A DNA stretch of 64,000 nt, from assembly GCA_023439125.1 (NCBI GenBank), contig JAEXOU010000007.1:62001-126000 (forward strand), written 5' to 3'. Source of the DNA: Bacillota bacterium (GTDB taxonomy: Bacteria > Bacillota > Clostridia > Lachnospirales > Lachnospiraceae). Positions within the stretch are counted from its first letter, which is position 1, and each line of letters starts with the position of its first letter. A program made the position numbers and the translations under genes. This document shows, in pieces, positions 1-6,669 of this stretch. Under the pieces are notes generated by a model. It ran no database searches, was not told the DNA's origin, and saw nothing but the letters and a program-made list of their open reading frames with translations.

Positions 1-11
1 TACAAAGGATG

Positions 12-178
12 TGTAATGTTCGGATATTTCGACTTAACGGATATATTCGTTCGTCTTCTCAGAATACTCCAATGACTTGTCCCTAACTGTGGCATTAGGC
101 AAGAACGAATACAATTACTTTCGTATCACGGCGACGGGCTCGTACAGGAATTCCACCTGTTTCCCCGACATTACTCTA
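12..178 (-). promoter_or_regulatory. Cobalamin riboswitch, core and 3' part
   Basis: Read on the minus strand, the segment has the hallmarks of the AdoCbl/cobalamin riboswitch: GGGGAAACAGGTGGAATTCC, then a GAGCCCGTCGCCGTGA block (the CCCGCCACTG box), a GCCAC segment, and near the end AAGTCGAAATATCCGAAC, the usual AGxCxGxAxACC-type 3' element. It should control the minus-strand gene that begins left of this window, presumably B12 synthesis or transport. Odd point: the AGGTG element that normally lies 5' of the core is not found in the 25 bases between this element and the upstream gene; a copy of it lies 350 bases further upstream. Seen: motif order and spacing. Inferred: function. Confidence 0.75.
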
Positions 179-204
179 TATCATAAATTAAATGATATAC
201 TTAA

Positions 205-447
205 TTAATTTTTAGCAGATAAAATTTTAATAATTAAATCATAATTCTCTGCTTTATGGGGGAATGTACAGTTCGTACATTCTTTGATTTTCTTTTCTTT
301 TACTTCTATATACTTGTAATCCCCAGGGCATTTCTCCATGTAATATAGAGGGCAAAAACAAAATAAACAATTGATGTTCTCTTCCCCTTTGTGACATGGA
401 TAATATTCACACTCTGAATTTTGAAAATAACGATAAGAATTTTGCAT
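205..447 (-). CDS. Cysteine-rich small metal-binding protein (PF04071-like)
   Basis: An 80-residue protein dense in cysteine: CEYYPCH near residue 13, CLFCFCP, CPGD, and a C-terminal CTNCTFPH. This spacing resembles the cysteine-rich small domain family (PF04071), a putative metal-binding domain often found among cobalamin genes; the family call is from memory of the motif. The start at 447 is chosen because GAGGAAATT lies just before that ATG; an upstream ATG at 480 falls inside riboswitch sequence and has no ribosome site. It lies between two cobalamin riboswitch segments on the same strand, which supports a B12-related role or a B12-controlled gene. Confidence 0.7.
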   Translation of the reverse strand: MQNSYRYFQNSECEYYPCHKGEENINCLFCFCPLYYMEKCPGDYKYIEVKEKKIKECTNCTFPHKAENYDLIIKILSAKN

Positions 448-459
448 AATTTCCTCACA

Positions 460-540
460 TAAAAAATACAGGATTTTCACCTGTTTCCCTTTTCATCATC
501 ACGAATTTATGATTCAATCTTCTGACACCTGATTCATTTA
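460..540 (-). promoter_or_regulatory. 5' half of a cobalamin riboswitch (truncated)
   Basis: Minus strand shows CAGGTGTCAG, then about 30 bases later AAAAGGGAAACAGGTGAAAA followed by TCCTGTA. This is the 5' order of the cobalamin riboswitch (AGGTG element, then GGGAA-n3-GGTG-n-AA-TCC). The following CCCGCC/ACTG part and 3' box are absent: the ribosome site and ATG of the cysteine-rich gene come at once. About 25 bases (GGAAACAGGTG-AA-TCCTGTA) are repeated at the 5' side of the core at 12-178. Confidence 0.6.
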
Positions 541-580
541 TTCAATTCTTAGCTAGATTATCACATTATAAGACTTTTCG

Positions 581-612
581 CAACTACTATCTCAACATAG
601 AGATAGTAGTTG
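581..612. repeat. Perfect 13-bp hairpin after the acetyltransferase gene
   Basis: CAACTACTATCTC (581-593) and GAGATAGTAGTTG (600-612) are exact inverted copies with a 6-base loop, starting one base past the stop of the minus-strand gene at 614. There is no U-run on either side, so it is at best a weak terminator or an RNA-stabilising hairpin. Confidence 0.6.
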
Positions 613-613
613 A

Positions 614-1033
614 TCAAAGGGCTTTTGCCATGAACATTTCAAGTGGCTGTTCAAACCCAGGTATGTCAAGTACTAGGCAACCGCAGTCTTTATAACCAAG
701 CTTGCGATAAAAATGTTGCGCATCTTCATCAACTTGTGTTGATGTCATAATCATTTTATAGCCTTGTTTAGCCATTTCACTTTCCCAAAATTCTATAGCT
801 TTTCGACCATATCCTTTGTTATGATATGAAAAATTGATATAAATTAATGTTAAAAAAGGAGTATTATCCCAAAACATATTAAAGCGTAATATTCCAATCG
901 GTTTCTCTTCATCAAGAATAATATATCCTCTTTTATCAGTAACTTTCTTATAAAATTCTAACTCTGGCAAGTGCCTGTCAAGCGTATACCAAAATTCTTT
1001 ATCTTCTTCCTCTAAGTGCCTTATCTGAAACAT
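614..1033 (-). CDS. GNAT family N-acetyltransferase
   Basis: A 139-residue single-domain GNAT. The acetyl-CoA binding motif A is visible as NFSYHNKGYGRKAIEFW around residues 69-85 (Q/R-x-x-G-x-G/A pattern), with the usual C-terminal HFYRKLGYKDCGC segment where the substrate is acetylated. The substrate is unknown. AAGGGGGA lies before the ATG at 1033. It is a single gene, closed by the hairpin at 581-612, one of three unrelated GNATs within 4 kb. Confidence 0.85.
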   Translation of the reverse strand: MFQIRHLEEEDKEFWYTLDRHLPELEFYKKVTDKRGYIILDEEKPIGILRFNMFWDNTPFLTLIYINFSYHNKGYGRKAIEFWESEMAKQGYKMIMTSTQVDEDAQHFYRKLGYKDCGCLVLDIPGFEQPLEMFMAKAL

Positions 1034-1146
1034 GTTTTTTCCCCCTTTTCATTAATTCGACTTCATTGACTTGTTATTGCTAACACCATTCTATCACAAA
1101 AATCTGAATATAGATTATTACAATCATTTTAAATAAATTACAATAA

Positions 1147-1210
1147 AATAGGGCTTTCACGAAATTGAGAATATCCTTGTAAGGTAACTCAGTTTTATAA
1201 ATGCCCTATT
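1147..1210 (-). terminator. Stem-loop terminator after the CD3324-type gene
   Basis: AATAGGGC (1147-1154) pairs with GCCCTATT (1203-1210); a second, weaker pairing (TTGAG/CTCAG) lies inside. On the minus strand the stem ends in ATTTTATT, giving a modest U-rich tail directly downstream of the gene ending at 1217. Confidence 0.45.
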
Positions 1211-1216
1211 CGAGTA

Positions 1217-1480
1217 TTAATTTATATTTTTAAGTATTCGATAAATCGAACTTTCCGACAAATAATGCTCTTTTGAAAGTTGAACAATTGTTTTCCCGTC
1301 TTTAAATTCTTTCAAGATTGTTCTGTTTCTAATTGTCAATTCCCCTTTTTGACCAGAGATGCTTCCCCAATCTTTTCTCTTATTACTTCCTGGAATGTAT
1401 AGGAAGCCTTCAGGGATGTATTTTCGAATTTCAGCCAATAACTCTTCGGGAAAAACATTTAATGCATTTACATATTTCAT
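1217..1480 (-). CDS. CD3324-family helix-turn-helix protein
   Basis: An 87-residue protein of the CD3324/Mor-like type. The N-terminal half carries the family signature (NVFPEELLAEIRKYIPEG, then LYIPGS); the C-terminal half has a resolvase-like helix-turn-helix (RNRTILKEFKDGKTIVQLSK, then LSESSIYRILK, about residues 51-84). It should bind DNA, but no target is known. AAGGAG lies 11 bases before the ATG. It is monocistronic between the terminator at 1147 and a structured intergenic region. Confidence 0.75.
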   Translation of the reverse strand: MKYVNALNVFPEELLAEIRKYIPEGFLYIPGSNKRKDWGSISGQKGELTIRNRTILKEFKDGKTIVQLSKEHYLSESSIYRILKNIN

Positions 1481-2002
1481 TCGGTACTTGCTCCTTATTC
1501 TAATAATTCTTTAGAATGCGGATTCTGTACTATTCATGAATGAATTGGCAAACCTATTATACGCTCCACACGTATTTGCCTCTTACAGAATCGCATGGAG
1601 CTTAAGTAAACGTTTATATTTCATAAATCGATTCTCCTCTAATATGTATATTAAGTTCTGTTTGCCATTATTATACGTTCCTTGATTTGTGAAGTCAATC
1701 AAATAGAAGAATGTGTAATCTCTACACTGATGAAGTATTCTTGATTACTTGCTTTCGGTAACGATAAAAATCACCGCCTAAAGTACTTTTATAGTATAGA
1801 GATTCAAAGCCTCTTAATTGAAGTTTCTGTTGCCGATAAATTCCTCAGCAAGATATAACACTCTATATGAATTAATGATTATTCATTAACGTTAACGAAT
1901 ATCGAAAAAATACTTGTCAAACATTAATAATAATGATATAACATTAATAAAGATGAATTTGAGTCGACGCGAATTCACTTTATAAAAAGAAAGGAGGATA
2001 TC
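1481..2002. other. Intergenic region with imperfect inverted repeats and operator-like palindromes
   Basis: No gene was found. 1516-1529 and 1584-1596 are inverted copies (ATGCG[G]ATTCTGTA, one-base bulge), enclosing GGCAAA/TTTGCC (1547-1552/1575-1580). ATTATACGCTCC (1556-1567) recurs as ATTATACGTTCC near 1672, suggesting a duplicated unit. Closer to the DeoR gene are TTAATGA-TTAT-TCATTAA (1872-1889) and the palindrome TTAACGTTAA (1887-1896), plausible operators. No known RNA class was recognised. Confidence 0.4.
1914..1942 (+). promoter_or_regulatory. SigA-type promoter of the deoR-family gene
   Basis: TTGTCA (1914-1919), 17-base spacer, TATAAC (1937-1942). A direct repeat AACATTAATAA (1919 and 1940) overlaps the promoter and, with the palindrome at 1872-1889, could be an autoregulatory site. 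The operator role is inference. Confidence 0.6.
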
Positions 2003-2782
2003 ATGTTTATTGAAGAACGTCATCAAGCAATTTTAAATATCATTAAAGATAACGGAAGAATTTCTATAAGTGAAATTCAAGAAAAATTTGAAGTCTCAGT
2101 TGATTCTGCACGAAGGGATTTAAGGATTCTTGAAGAAAAAGGGTTACTTAAACGAACCCATGGTGGAGCTATTCCTATAATGCAAGTAGGCGTGCTACCA
2201 CCGAGATACAGGGACATGAAAAATCTTGAGGTAACTAACAACAATGCCGCTATTGCTAAAAAAGCAGCAGAGTTTGTAAAAGAAAACGATATTGTTTATT
2301 TAAATAGCGGTTCTTCAGGGTTTATCATGCTAAAATATTTACCGAGAGATATTAATTACACACTTGTTGTGAACTCTCCTACATTAGCTGAAGAACTAAA
2401 ATATTGGGATAATGTTACGGTCTATGTAGTAGGTGGTAAAATGCGAATGCATGGCAATACATCCATAGTTGATAGTTTTGCAACAGAGTTTGTAAAAAGC
2501 ATGCACTTTGATATAAGTTTTATGACAGGTGCTGGTATAGACGCAAGTTTCGGGTTTTCTAATGGAACAGCTGAAACAGCAGTTTTTCAAAGAACTGTAA
2601 TTGAAAATTCTAGAAAAAATGTATTGTTATTACCCAACGAGAAAATCGGATTTAAGGCATTTATTAAGGTTTGTGACACGAGCAAATTTGATTATCTGAT
2701 AACTGATTGGGAAGCAGTTGAGGATGAACTGAACAAAATTGAAGAAACTGGCGTGAAAGTAATCGTAGTTGACAAGGAATAA
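2003..2782 (+). CDS. DeoR/GlpR family sugar-responsive repressor
   Basis: A 259-residue protein with the DeoR layout. The N-terminal winged helix (residues 1-57) ends in the family pattern SVDSARRDLRILEEKGLLKRTHGGA. The C-terminal DeoRC sensor domain (about 78-235, with NSGSSGFIMLKYL and a late GADxxxG-like GAGIDASFG) usually binds a phosphorylated sugar. AAAGGAGG precedes the ATG and a good promoter lies upstream. No sugar operon is adjacent, so the regulon cannot be deduced here; autoregulation is possible. A tight stem-loop follows the stop. Confidence 0.9.
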   Translation: MFIEERHQAILNIIKDNGRISISEIQEKFEVSVDSARRDLRILEEKGLLKRTHGGAIPIMQVGVLPPRYRDMKNLEVTNNNAAIAKKAAEFVKENDIVYLNSGSSGFIMLKYLPRDINYTLVVNSPTLAEELKYWDNVTVYVVGGKMRMHGNTSIVDSFATEFVKSMHFDISFMTGAGIDASFGFSNGTAETAVFQRTVIENSRKNVLLLPNEKIGFKAFIKVCDTSKFDYLITDWEAVEDELNKIEETGVKVIVVDKE

Positions 2783-2788
2783 TCGTTT

Positions 2789-2813
2789 ATAGGGTTGGCT
2801 ATGCCAACCCTAT
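2789..2813. terminator. Hairpin between convergent genes
   Basis: ATAGGGTTGGC (2789-2799), loop TAT, GCCAACCCTAT (2803-2813): perfect 11-bp stem, GC-rich for this genome, between the convergent deoR-type and GNAT genes. U-runs are poor on both sides, so it may be a bidirectional but weak terminator. Confidence 0.55.
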
Positions 2814-2828
2814 TGGAAAAATTGAGTT

Positions 2829-3320
2829 TTATCGTTTCATTTCTTTTCTTAAGACAAATTGACCTTCTTCAATATCCTTAGGGTTTTCGATTTTTATACA
2901 ATGAAATCCACATTTATTTATGTAGAAATGATGATTTCTTCTACTAAAGATCGGTGTTTCTGTATTCCAAGCTATTGTATCAGGATACATTTCCTCGATT
3001 TTTTTCCAAACCATTGCTCCAATTCCTTTATTTTCTACACTAGGATCAAAAAAGATGGTTCCTAAAAAATTTTCTTTGTTCGAATTAATCCAAAGAATTG
3101 TTCCACCAATTAATTTGTCATCTTTATATATTTTGTATGAAGTGGCACTTGGATTCAATCCCCAATTTCTTAAAAAACTTCCGTCATCATATCCTGGAGG
3201 TCCTCCTGTTTCTCTACCTAAATGAATACGAGTATCTTCATCAAATGCTCTTTTCATAATTACTGTTAATTCTTCTATATCTTGACTTTTCAATGGTACA
3301 AATGTAATATTATCTGACAT
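2829..3320 (-). CDS. GNAT family N-acetyltransferase
   Basis: A 163-residue GNAT. Motif A is FFDPSVENKGIGAMVWKKIE (about residues 90-109) and the C-terminal part has the usual FYINKCGFHCIKI segment. Substrate unknown. The ribosome site is weak (AAAGAGAG, ten bases before ATG). It is not closely related in sequence to the GNATs at 614 and 3581, so this is not a recent local duplication. Confidence 0.8.
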   Translation of the reverse strand: MSDNITFVPLKSQDIEELTVIMKRAFDEDTRIHLGRETGGPPGYDDGSFLRNWGLNPSATSYKIYKDDKLIGGTILWINSNKENFLGTIFFDPSVENKGIGAMVWKKIEEMYPDTIAWNTETPIFSRRNHHFYINKCGFHCIKIENPKDIEEGQFVLRKEMKR

Positions 3321-3406
3321 ATCTTACACACTCTCTTTCAATTTTATTCGTAATGGCAAATCTAGTTGAGTAAACTGAGTCATCATCCATTGGTAAATGT
3401 GATGGA

Positions 3407-3507
3407 TTACTCATTTTTCTTAATGCTTTCAATTAGTCCAACTTTTTCACAATATCGAAGTGTTCTTGTTGATATATCACATATTTTAGCAACCTGCTCA
3501 TTGTCAT
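3407..3507 (-). pseudogene. MerR-family regulator, decayed N-terminal remnant
   Basis: After GGAGGTGATAATATA and ATG (3505-3507) comes a helix-turn-helix typical of MerR: QVAKICDISTRTLRYCEKVG followed by LIES. It is out of frame with the ATG by one base, and a stop comes after KKNE, so only about 33 codons of a normally 110-270 residue protein remain. The upstream promoter has the MerR-type long spacer, confirming the identity. No effector domain survives downstream. Confidence 0.65.
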
Positions 3508-3530
3508 TATATTATCACCTCCATAAAGGA

Positions 3531-3561
3531 ATGATAAATCTTTACGTCGCGTCAAAGTCAA
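3531..3561 (-). promoter_or_regulatory. MerR-type promoter with 19-bp spacer
   Basis: Minus strand: TTGACT (3556-3561), 19-base spacer, TATCAT (3531-3536). The spacer holds an imperfect dyad (CTTTGACG/CGACGTAAAG). A 19-bp spacer with a central dyad is characteristic of promoters activated by MerR proteins through DNA distortion. Here it precedes the MerR remnant, as in an autoregulated regulator. Confidence 0.6.
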
Positions 3562-3580
3562 GTATTAAAGCATTGTGAAG

Positions 3581-4123
3581 TTAATTTTCCCTGTATTTTC
3601 GAAAATAGTAGTAGCTCTCGCTTTCCATATTAGGTTGTTTATGGCTGAGTGGTGTCCTCTTCTCAAATTTTTCAAAACCTGTTTTCTCTGCAACTCGGCA
3701 AGATGCTTCATTGGCACAATCAATTGTCAATATCAAATATGGTATTTCTGACACTTTAAAACACCATTCTGCTAAGGTTGCTAATGCCTCTGTAGCATAT
3801 CCATTGCCTTGAAAATCTTCATCTATAAAATACGCCATTTCAACCTCGTTTAGTGTGTCTTCTAATCCCATGCCAACCATACCAATCAACTCGTCAGTAT
3901 CCATCAAAGCAATCGCATATCTTTTATTTTCATAAATATCCGTTGAATTCTTATGCTTTTGATGCCATTCAATATAACCATCAAAACTCTCTGGTGTTGG
4001 ATTATATTCAGACCAATCATGCATAAATCTCACTACATTTTTCTGCCATGCAATTTTAAATAAATTTTTTTTGTCTTTACTTTCTAAATCTCGAATTTTA
4101 ATTCGTTGAGACTCTAATAACAT
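3581..4123 (-). CDS. GNAT family N-acetyltransferase, RimJ/RimL type
   Basis: A 180-residue protein with the RimJ/RimL/PhnO layout: N-terminal RIKIRDLESKDKKNLF, a central Trp-rich segment, motif A as DEDFQGNGYATEALATLAEW (about 111-130), and the C-terminal CRVAEKTGFEKF pattern. These enzymes acetylate N-termini of ribosomal proteins, amino acids or small molecules; which one is not visible. GGGAGGG precedes ATG. Its stop lies 19 bases from the MerR-type promoter, which fires away from it. Confidence 0.85.
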   Translation of the reverse strand: MLLESQRIKIRDLESKDKKNLFKIAWQKNVVRFMHDWSEYNPTPESFDGYIEWHQKHKNSTDIYENKRYAIALMDTDELIGMVGMGLEDTLNEVEMAYFIDEDFQGNGYATEALATLAEWCFKVSEIPYLILTIDCANEASCRVAEKTGFEKFEKRTPLSHKQPNMESESYYYFRKYREN

Positions 4124-4146
4124 ATTTTCCCTCCCTGTATCTTCGA

Positions 4147-4195
4147 TGGTCGCTTCGGCTTCAGTAAAGTTACTGCTATTTCTTCGGACACCAGC
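4147..4195 (-). pseudogene. Relic similar to the N-terminal linker of the lipoprotein gene at 4587
   Basis: 4152-4166 (GCTTCGGCTTCAGTA) and the following TTACTGCTAT match 5340-5375 inside the lipoprotein gene, with the same order and near-equal spacing, extending to a TTCT-GAC match. About 45 bases are alignable. No open frame of useful length survives. It looks like debris of a second copy of that gene or of its Thr/Ala-rich linker. Confidence 0.35.
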
Positions 4196-4346
4196 AGATG
4201 TATTGTTTTATTCATGTGCTGACCTAATACCTAATAGAATATTTCTTTGTCATATGCTATAATATTTGATGTAACATTTATACAAATCGGAAGTTGTCAG
4301 GCATATAGTGAAAAAAAATGGTGATTAACTGTTGAGGAGGCTAATA

Positions 4347-4565
4347 ATGAAATGTCCATTGTGCAGAAATGATATGGAAAGCGGATTTATTCAAGCAGGA
4401 CGAGTAGTTTTGTGGATGCAAAAACCACGCAAAGTATTGTTTCCTCGTAAAAATGAGGAGCTAATTGTATATGAAGAAAACCCCTTTGCTGTCCCATCAA
4501 TTCCTGCTGAGATTTGCAGAGAATGCAAGAAAATATGGCTTGATTACGAAAAAACAAAAGAATAA
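4347..4565 (+). CDS. Small zinc-ribbon protein (DUF6487-like)
   Basis: A 72-residue protein with two CxxC knuckles: MKCPLCRNDM at the start and ICRECKKIW near residue 60, separated by a short beta region (GRVVLWMQKPRKVLFPRK). This is the layout of the DUF6487/PF20097 family, function unknown. GAGGAGG (4334-4340) sets the start at 4347; the longer frame from a TTG at 4332 would place the ribosome site inside the gene. It is alone on the plus strand. Confidence 0.75.
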   Translation: MKCPLCRNDMESGFIQAGRVVLWMQKPRKVLFPRKNEELIVYEENPFAVPSIPAEICRECKKIWLDYEKTKE

Positions 4566-4586
4566 CTAGTCAGTTTTTAATCGTAC

Positions 4587-5501
4587 TTAAGGAAGAAATT
4601 CAACATTCAGAATTTCAACTTTTCCTTGCTCATTATAAGCAAAATACGTATTAATATCTCCAAGGCCGTGGCCATATGGTACTTCAAGTCCTTCTGTTGC
4701 AATAATACAGTTACGCCCCTCATAAGTTCCTGTTTTTGCTTCACATATTCCCCATCCTAAACTGGAACCCACTTCATCTCCCTCTTTATAGTTATTTTCG
4801 CGGTAGTACTTGATTGTATCGATATTATCACTTCCATCATCAACAAAAAAGTGGGAAGCATCAAAATGAATTTCTTGTTCAATAATATCAGAGGAGATTA
4901 CAAATTCAAATTCATCTTTTCCTCTTGTGACTTTAAAATAAAACCCATTATTACCTAATTCATTTCGTGGTATATACATTTGGCTCCAACGGCCATTGAT
5001 TTGTTTCAAGCATAATATATCAACCAAAGCCCTGCTATTTGCATTGGTACCAGCATTAATAAATATTTCATTTGCACCATCTCCATCTAGATCCAGATAC
5101 TCAAAAGCATTTACTCCCATCAGTCTGACTTGGGGGTCTTCATATTCAAATATCGGTTCCTTATTGAGATGGACATGCATACAAGTCTCACCGCCATCTT
5201 TCAGACTGATGATTTGTATATTATCATCAACCCCGTTATCATCTATATCCTTGTTTACATCCTCAATAGCTGTTCCATCAGAAATAATTCCTGGAATATT
5301 TGTAGGTGAAATCGTTGGAGTAATAGTCGGAGCGATAGTGGCTTCGGCTTCAGTATTAGTTACTGCTATAGCTTCTGACGGTTTTGCTGCAGAGGAATCT
5401 ACACTCTCATTTGATTTTGTACCGCAACCGACCAAAATCACAGATATATATAATAAGAACAAAGCAATCATTATTCTAATATTACATTTCTGACTTTTCA
5501 T
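4587..5501 (-). CDS. Secreted lipoprotein with EF-hand/VCBS-like repeats
   Basis: A 304-residue protein. The signal peptide ends in a lipobox (SVILVGCGTK, Cys about residue 26), so it is exported and lipid-anchored. A Thr/Pro linker follows (ATIAPTITPTISPTNIPG). The folded part has DINDxGxDD-like and YLDLDGDGANEIFI segments typical of FG-GAP/VCBS calcium-binding repeats. The C-terminal half is unrecognised. GGAGGG precedes the ATG, and the gene overlaps the end of the 75-aa gene upstream by 4 bases, indicating coupling. Function unknown. Confidence 0.7.
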   Translation of the reverse strand: MKSQKCNIRIMIALFLLYISVILVGCGTKSNESVDSSAAKPSEAIAVTNTEAEATIAPTITPTISPTNIPGIISDGTAIEDVNKDIDDNGVDDNIQIISLKDGGETCMHVHLNKEPIFEYEDPQVRLMGVNAFEYLDLDGDGANEIFINAGTNANSRALVDILCLKQINGRWSQMYIPRNELGNNGFYFKVTRGKDEFEFVISSDIIEQEIHFDASHFFVDDGSDNIDTIKYYRENNYKEGDEVGSSLGWGICEAKTGTYEGRNCIIATEGLEVPYGHGLGDINTYFAYNEQGKVEILNVEFLP

Positions 5502-5725
5502 AAATAAAACCCTCCTGAGAAATTACTCCACACATTTTGAAAGCTCTTCACATCACGTTGTAAATGATATAACGATTCTTTACGTTCTGTTTCATCAATA
5601 TTTATATCGTATAAAAGCCCCAGTGCGAAAGCACATATATCCTCAATTCTACCCCTAGTTTGATAAAACTCAAGGACTTCATGGTTAATTTCAAAATCTG
5701 TATGTACCGTTTGATATATTTTCAT
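5498..5725 (-). CDS. Small hypothetical protein
   Basis: A 75-residue, mostly helical, acidic protein (MKIYQTVHTDFEINHEVLEF, then GRIEDICAFALGLLYDINID). No family recognised and no signal peptide. It has no ribosome site of its own; its ATG overlaps the TGA of a 15-codon frame that does have one (5722-5769), so it is either translationally coupled or the 5' part of a longer gene lost its frame. Its own stop overlaps the start of the lipoprotein gene. Confidence 0.5.
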   Translation of the reverse strand: MKIYQTVHTDFEINHEVLEFYQTRGRIEDICAFALGLLYDINIDETERKESLYHLQRDVKSFQNVWSNFSGGFYL

Positions 5726-5769
5726 AAATTCATCGGAACAGTTGTGCCTTTAGAAATTAGTATTGTCAT
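5722..5769 (-). CDS. 15-codon leader ORF overlapping the 75-aa gene
   Basis: GGAGAGG stands 11 bases before ATG at 5769; the peptide is MTILISKGTTVPMNL, and its TGA overlaps the ATG of the next gene (TTATGA). It may be a leader peptide for coupling or the real N-terminus of the downstream protein after a one-base frameshift. Confidence 0.3.
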   Translation of the reverse strand: MTILISKGTTVPMNL

Positions 5770-5794
5770 AATACCACCGAACCTCTCCTAACTT

Positions 5795-6409
5795 TTAATA
5801 ACTTTTTTCAAAGTCAGAAGTAATATGTATGTTATTTAAACTAAACTCCTCTTCGCCTGGTGATTTTCTAAAATCAAAGCTGTACCAATAGCGACCATCT
5901 TTAAACTCAAGAGAATAATAAGAGAAACTTCCATATTCATTTTCATATACATTTTCTTCATCTTTTTTTATTTTGAGATTAGATAATGACGTCTTCACAT
6001 CCTCAGGTGTAAAAAAGGGGGTTATTTCATGACCATTAACAAGCATCTTGAACTCAGCATATTCATTTCCTGAAAAATCCCACCAACACTCATAAATAGT
6101 ACAGTCAGAATAAGGTAATTTATTCATGCTTGTATTATATAAACAAACAAAAGTTGCACAGTCTTCCTTATCCACTAATATGACAGAACCAAAATCATAA
6201 GTTCTACCTTCCATCGTTTTTACATTCAGTGATTCATCTCCTCGAATTTTAAACTCATTTGTGCTCATTATTTGACCTAATGTACTTTTACTTACTACGA
6301 TTTCCTGACCTCCAACTGTAATAACAGGAGGAGTTGCTTTACTGCATCCTACTAAATTAAATAACATAATACATAAAAGCATTACTCTGCTAAACTTCAA
6401 TTTTTTCAT
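5795..6409 (-). CDS. Lipoprotein of unknown function
   Basis: A 204-residue protein with signal peptide and lipobox (MLFNLVGCSKA, Cys near residue 23), so likely anchored outside the membrane. The remainder is a predicted beta-rich domain (VITVGGQEIVVSKSTLGQIM, then CTIYECWWDFSGNEYAEFK) that I cannot assign. GGAGGAAG lies before the ATG at 6409; the longer frame reaching 6457 would bury that site. Monocistronic. Confidence 0.65.
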   Translation of the reverse strand: MKKLKFSRVMLLCIMLFNLVGCSKATPPVITVGGQEIVVSKSTLGQIMSTNEFKIRGDESLNVKTMEGRTYDFGSVILVDKEDCATFVCLYNTSMNKLPYSDCTIYECWWDFSGNEYAEFKMLVNGHEITPFFTPEDVKTSLSNLKIKKDEENVYENEYGSFSYYSLEFKDGRYWYSFDFRKSPGEEEFSLNNIHITSDFEKSY

Positions 6410-6511
6410 TTTTACTTCCTCCATAAACCAATAATTAATATACATACATGTTATCATTTAAATACTCAAAGTCAATATATTACAGCAGCGGTTAATGAAA
6501 AACACAAAAAT

Positions 6512-6577
6512 CCCTAGTAGACTTGATTTATCAAGCTTCCTAGGGAAATGAAAGAAGCACGAGACGGGATTCGAACC
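6512..6577 (-). repeat. Partial tRNA-Gly 3' end with its terminator (attachment-site copy 3)
   Basis: GCACGAGACGGGATTCGAAC (from 6557) repeats the T-arm and acceptor end of the intact tRNA-Gly at 9852-9923. The hairpin in front (6512-6545) is nearly identical to the one at 9808-9841. Together about 65 bases are duplicated. This is the pattern left by integration at a tRNA 3' end. Confidence 0.75.
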
Positions 6578-6632
6578 ATAATCCCATCCTACAAATACTG
6601 AAAAGAAAGGGGTTCCATCCACTTCTGATTTA

Positions 6633-6654
6633 TGTGCACATAATAGTGCACATA
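6633..6654. repeat. Paired GTGCACAT sites (left end of element remnant B)
   Basis: TGTGCACA (6633) and GTGCACAT (6647) recur as AGTGCACATA (8001) and GGTGCACAT (8012) just inside the next tRNA-end copy. Short repeats at both ends of a tRNA-bounded segment resemble integrase arm-binding sites. The role is inferred. Confidence 0.45.
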
Positions 6655-6669
6655 TTTTTATTTATGTAG

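Noticed and set aside
3366..3578. 70-codon plus-strand frame
   Set aside because: No ribosome site; the opposite strand carries a recognisable MerR remnant and its promoter.
4996..5493. 165-codon plus-strand frame
   Set aside because: Antisense to the lipoprotein gene, which has a clear signal peptide, lipobox and ribosome site.
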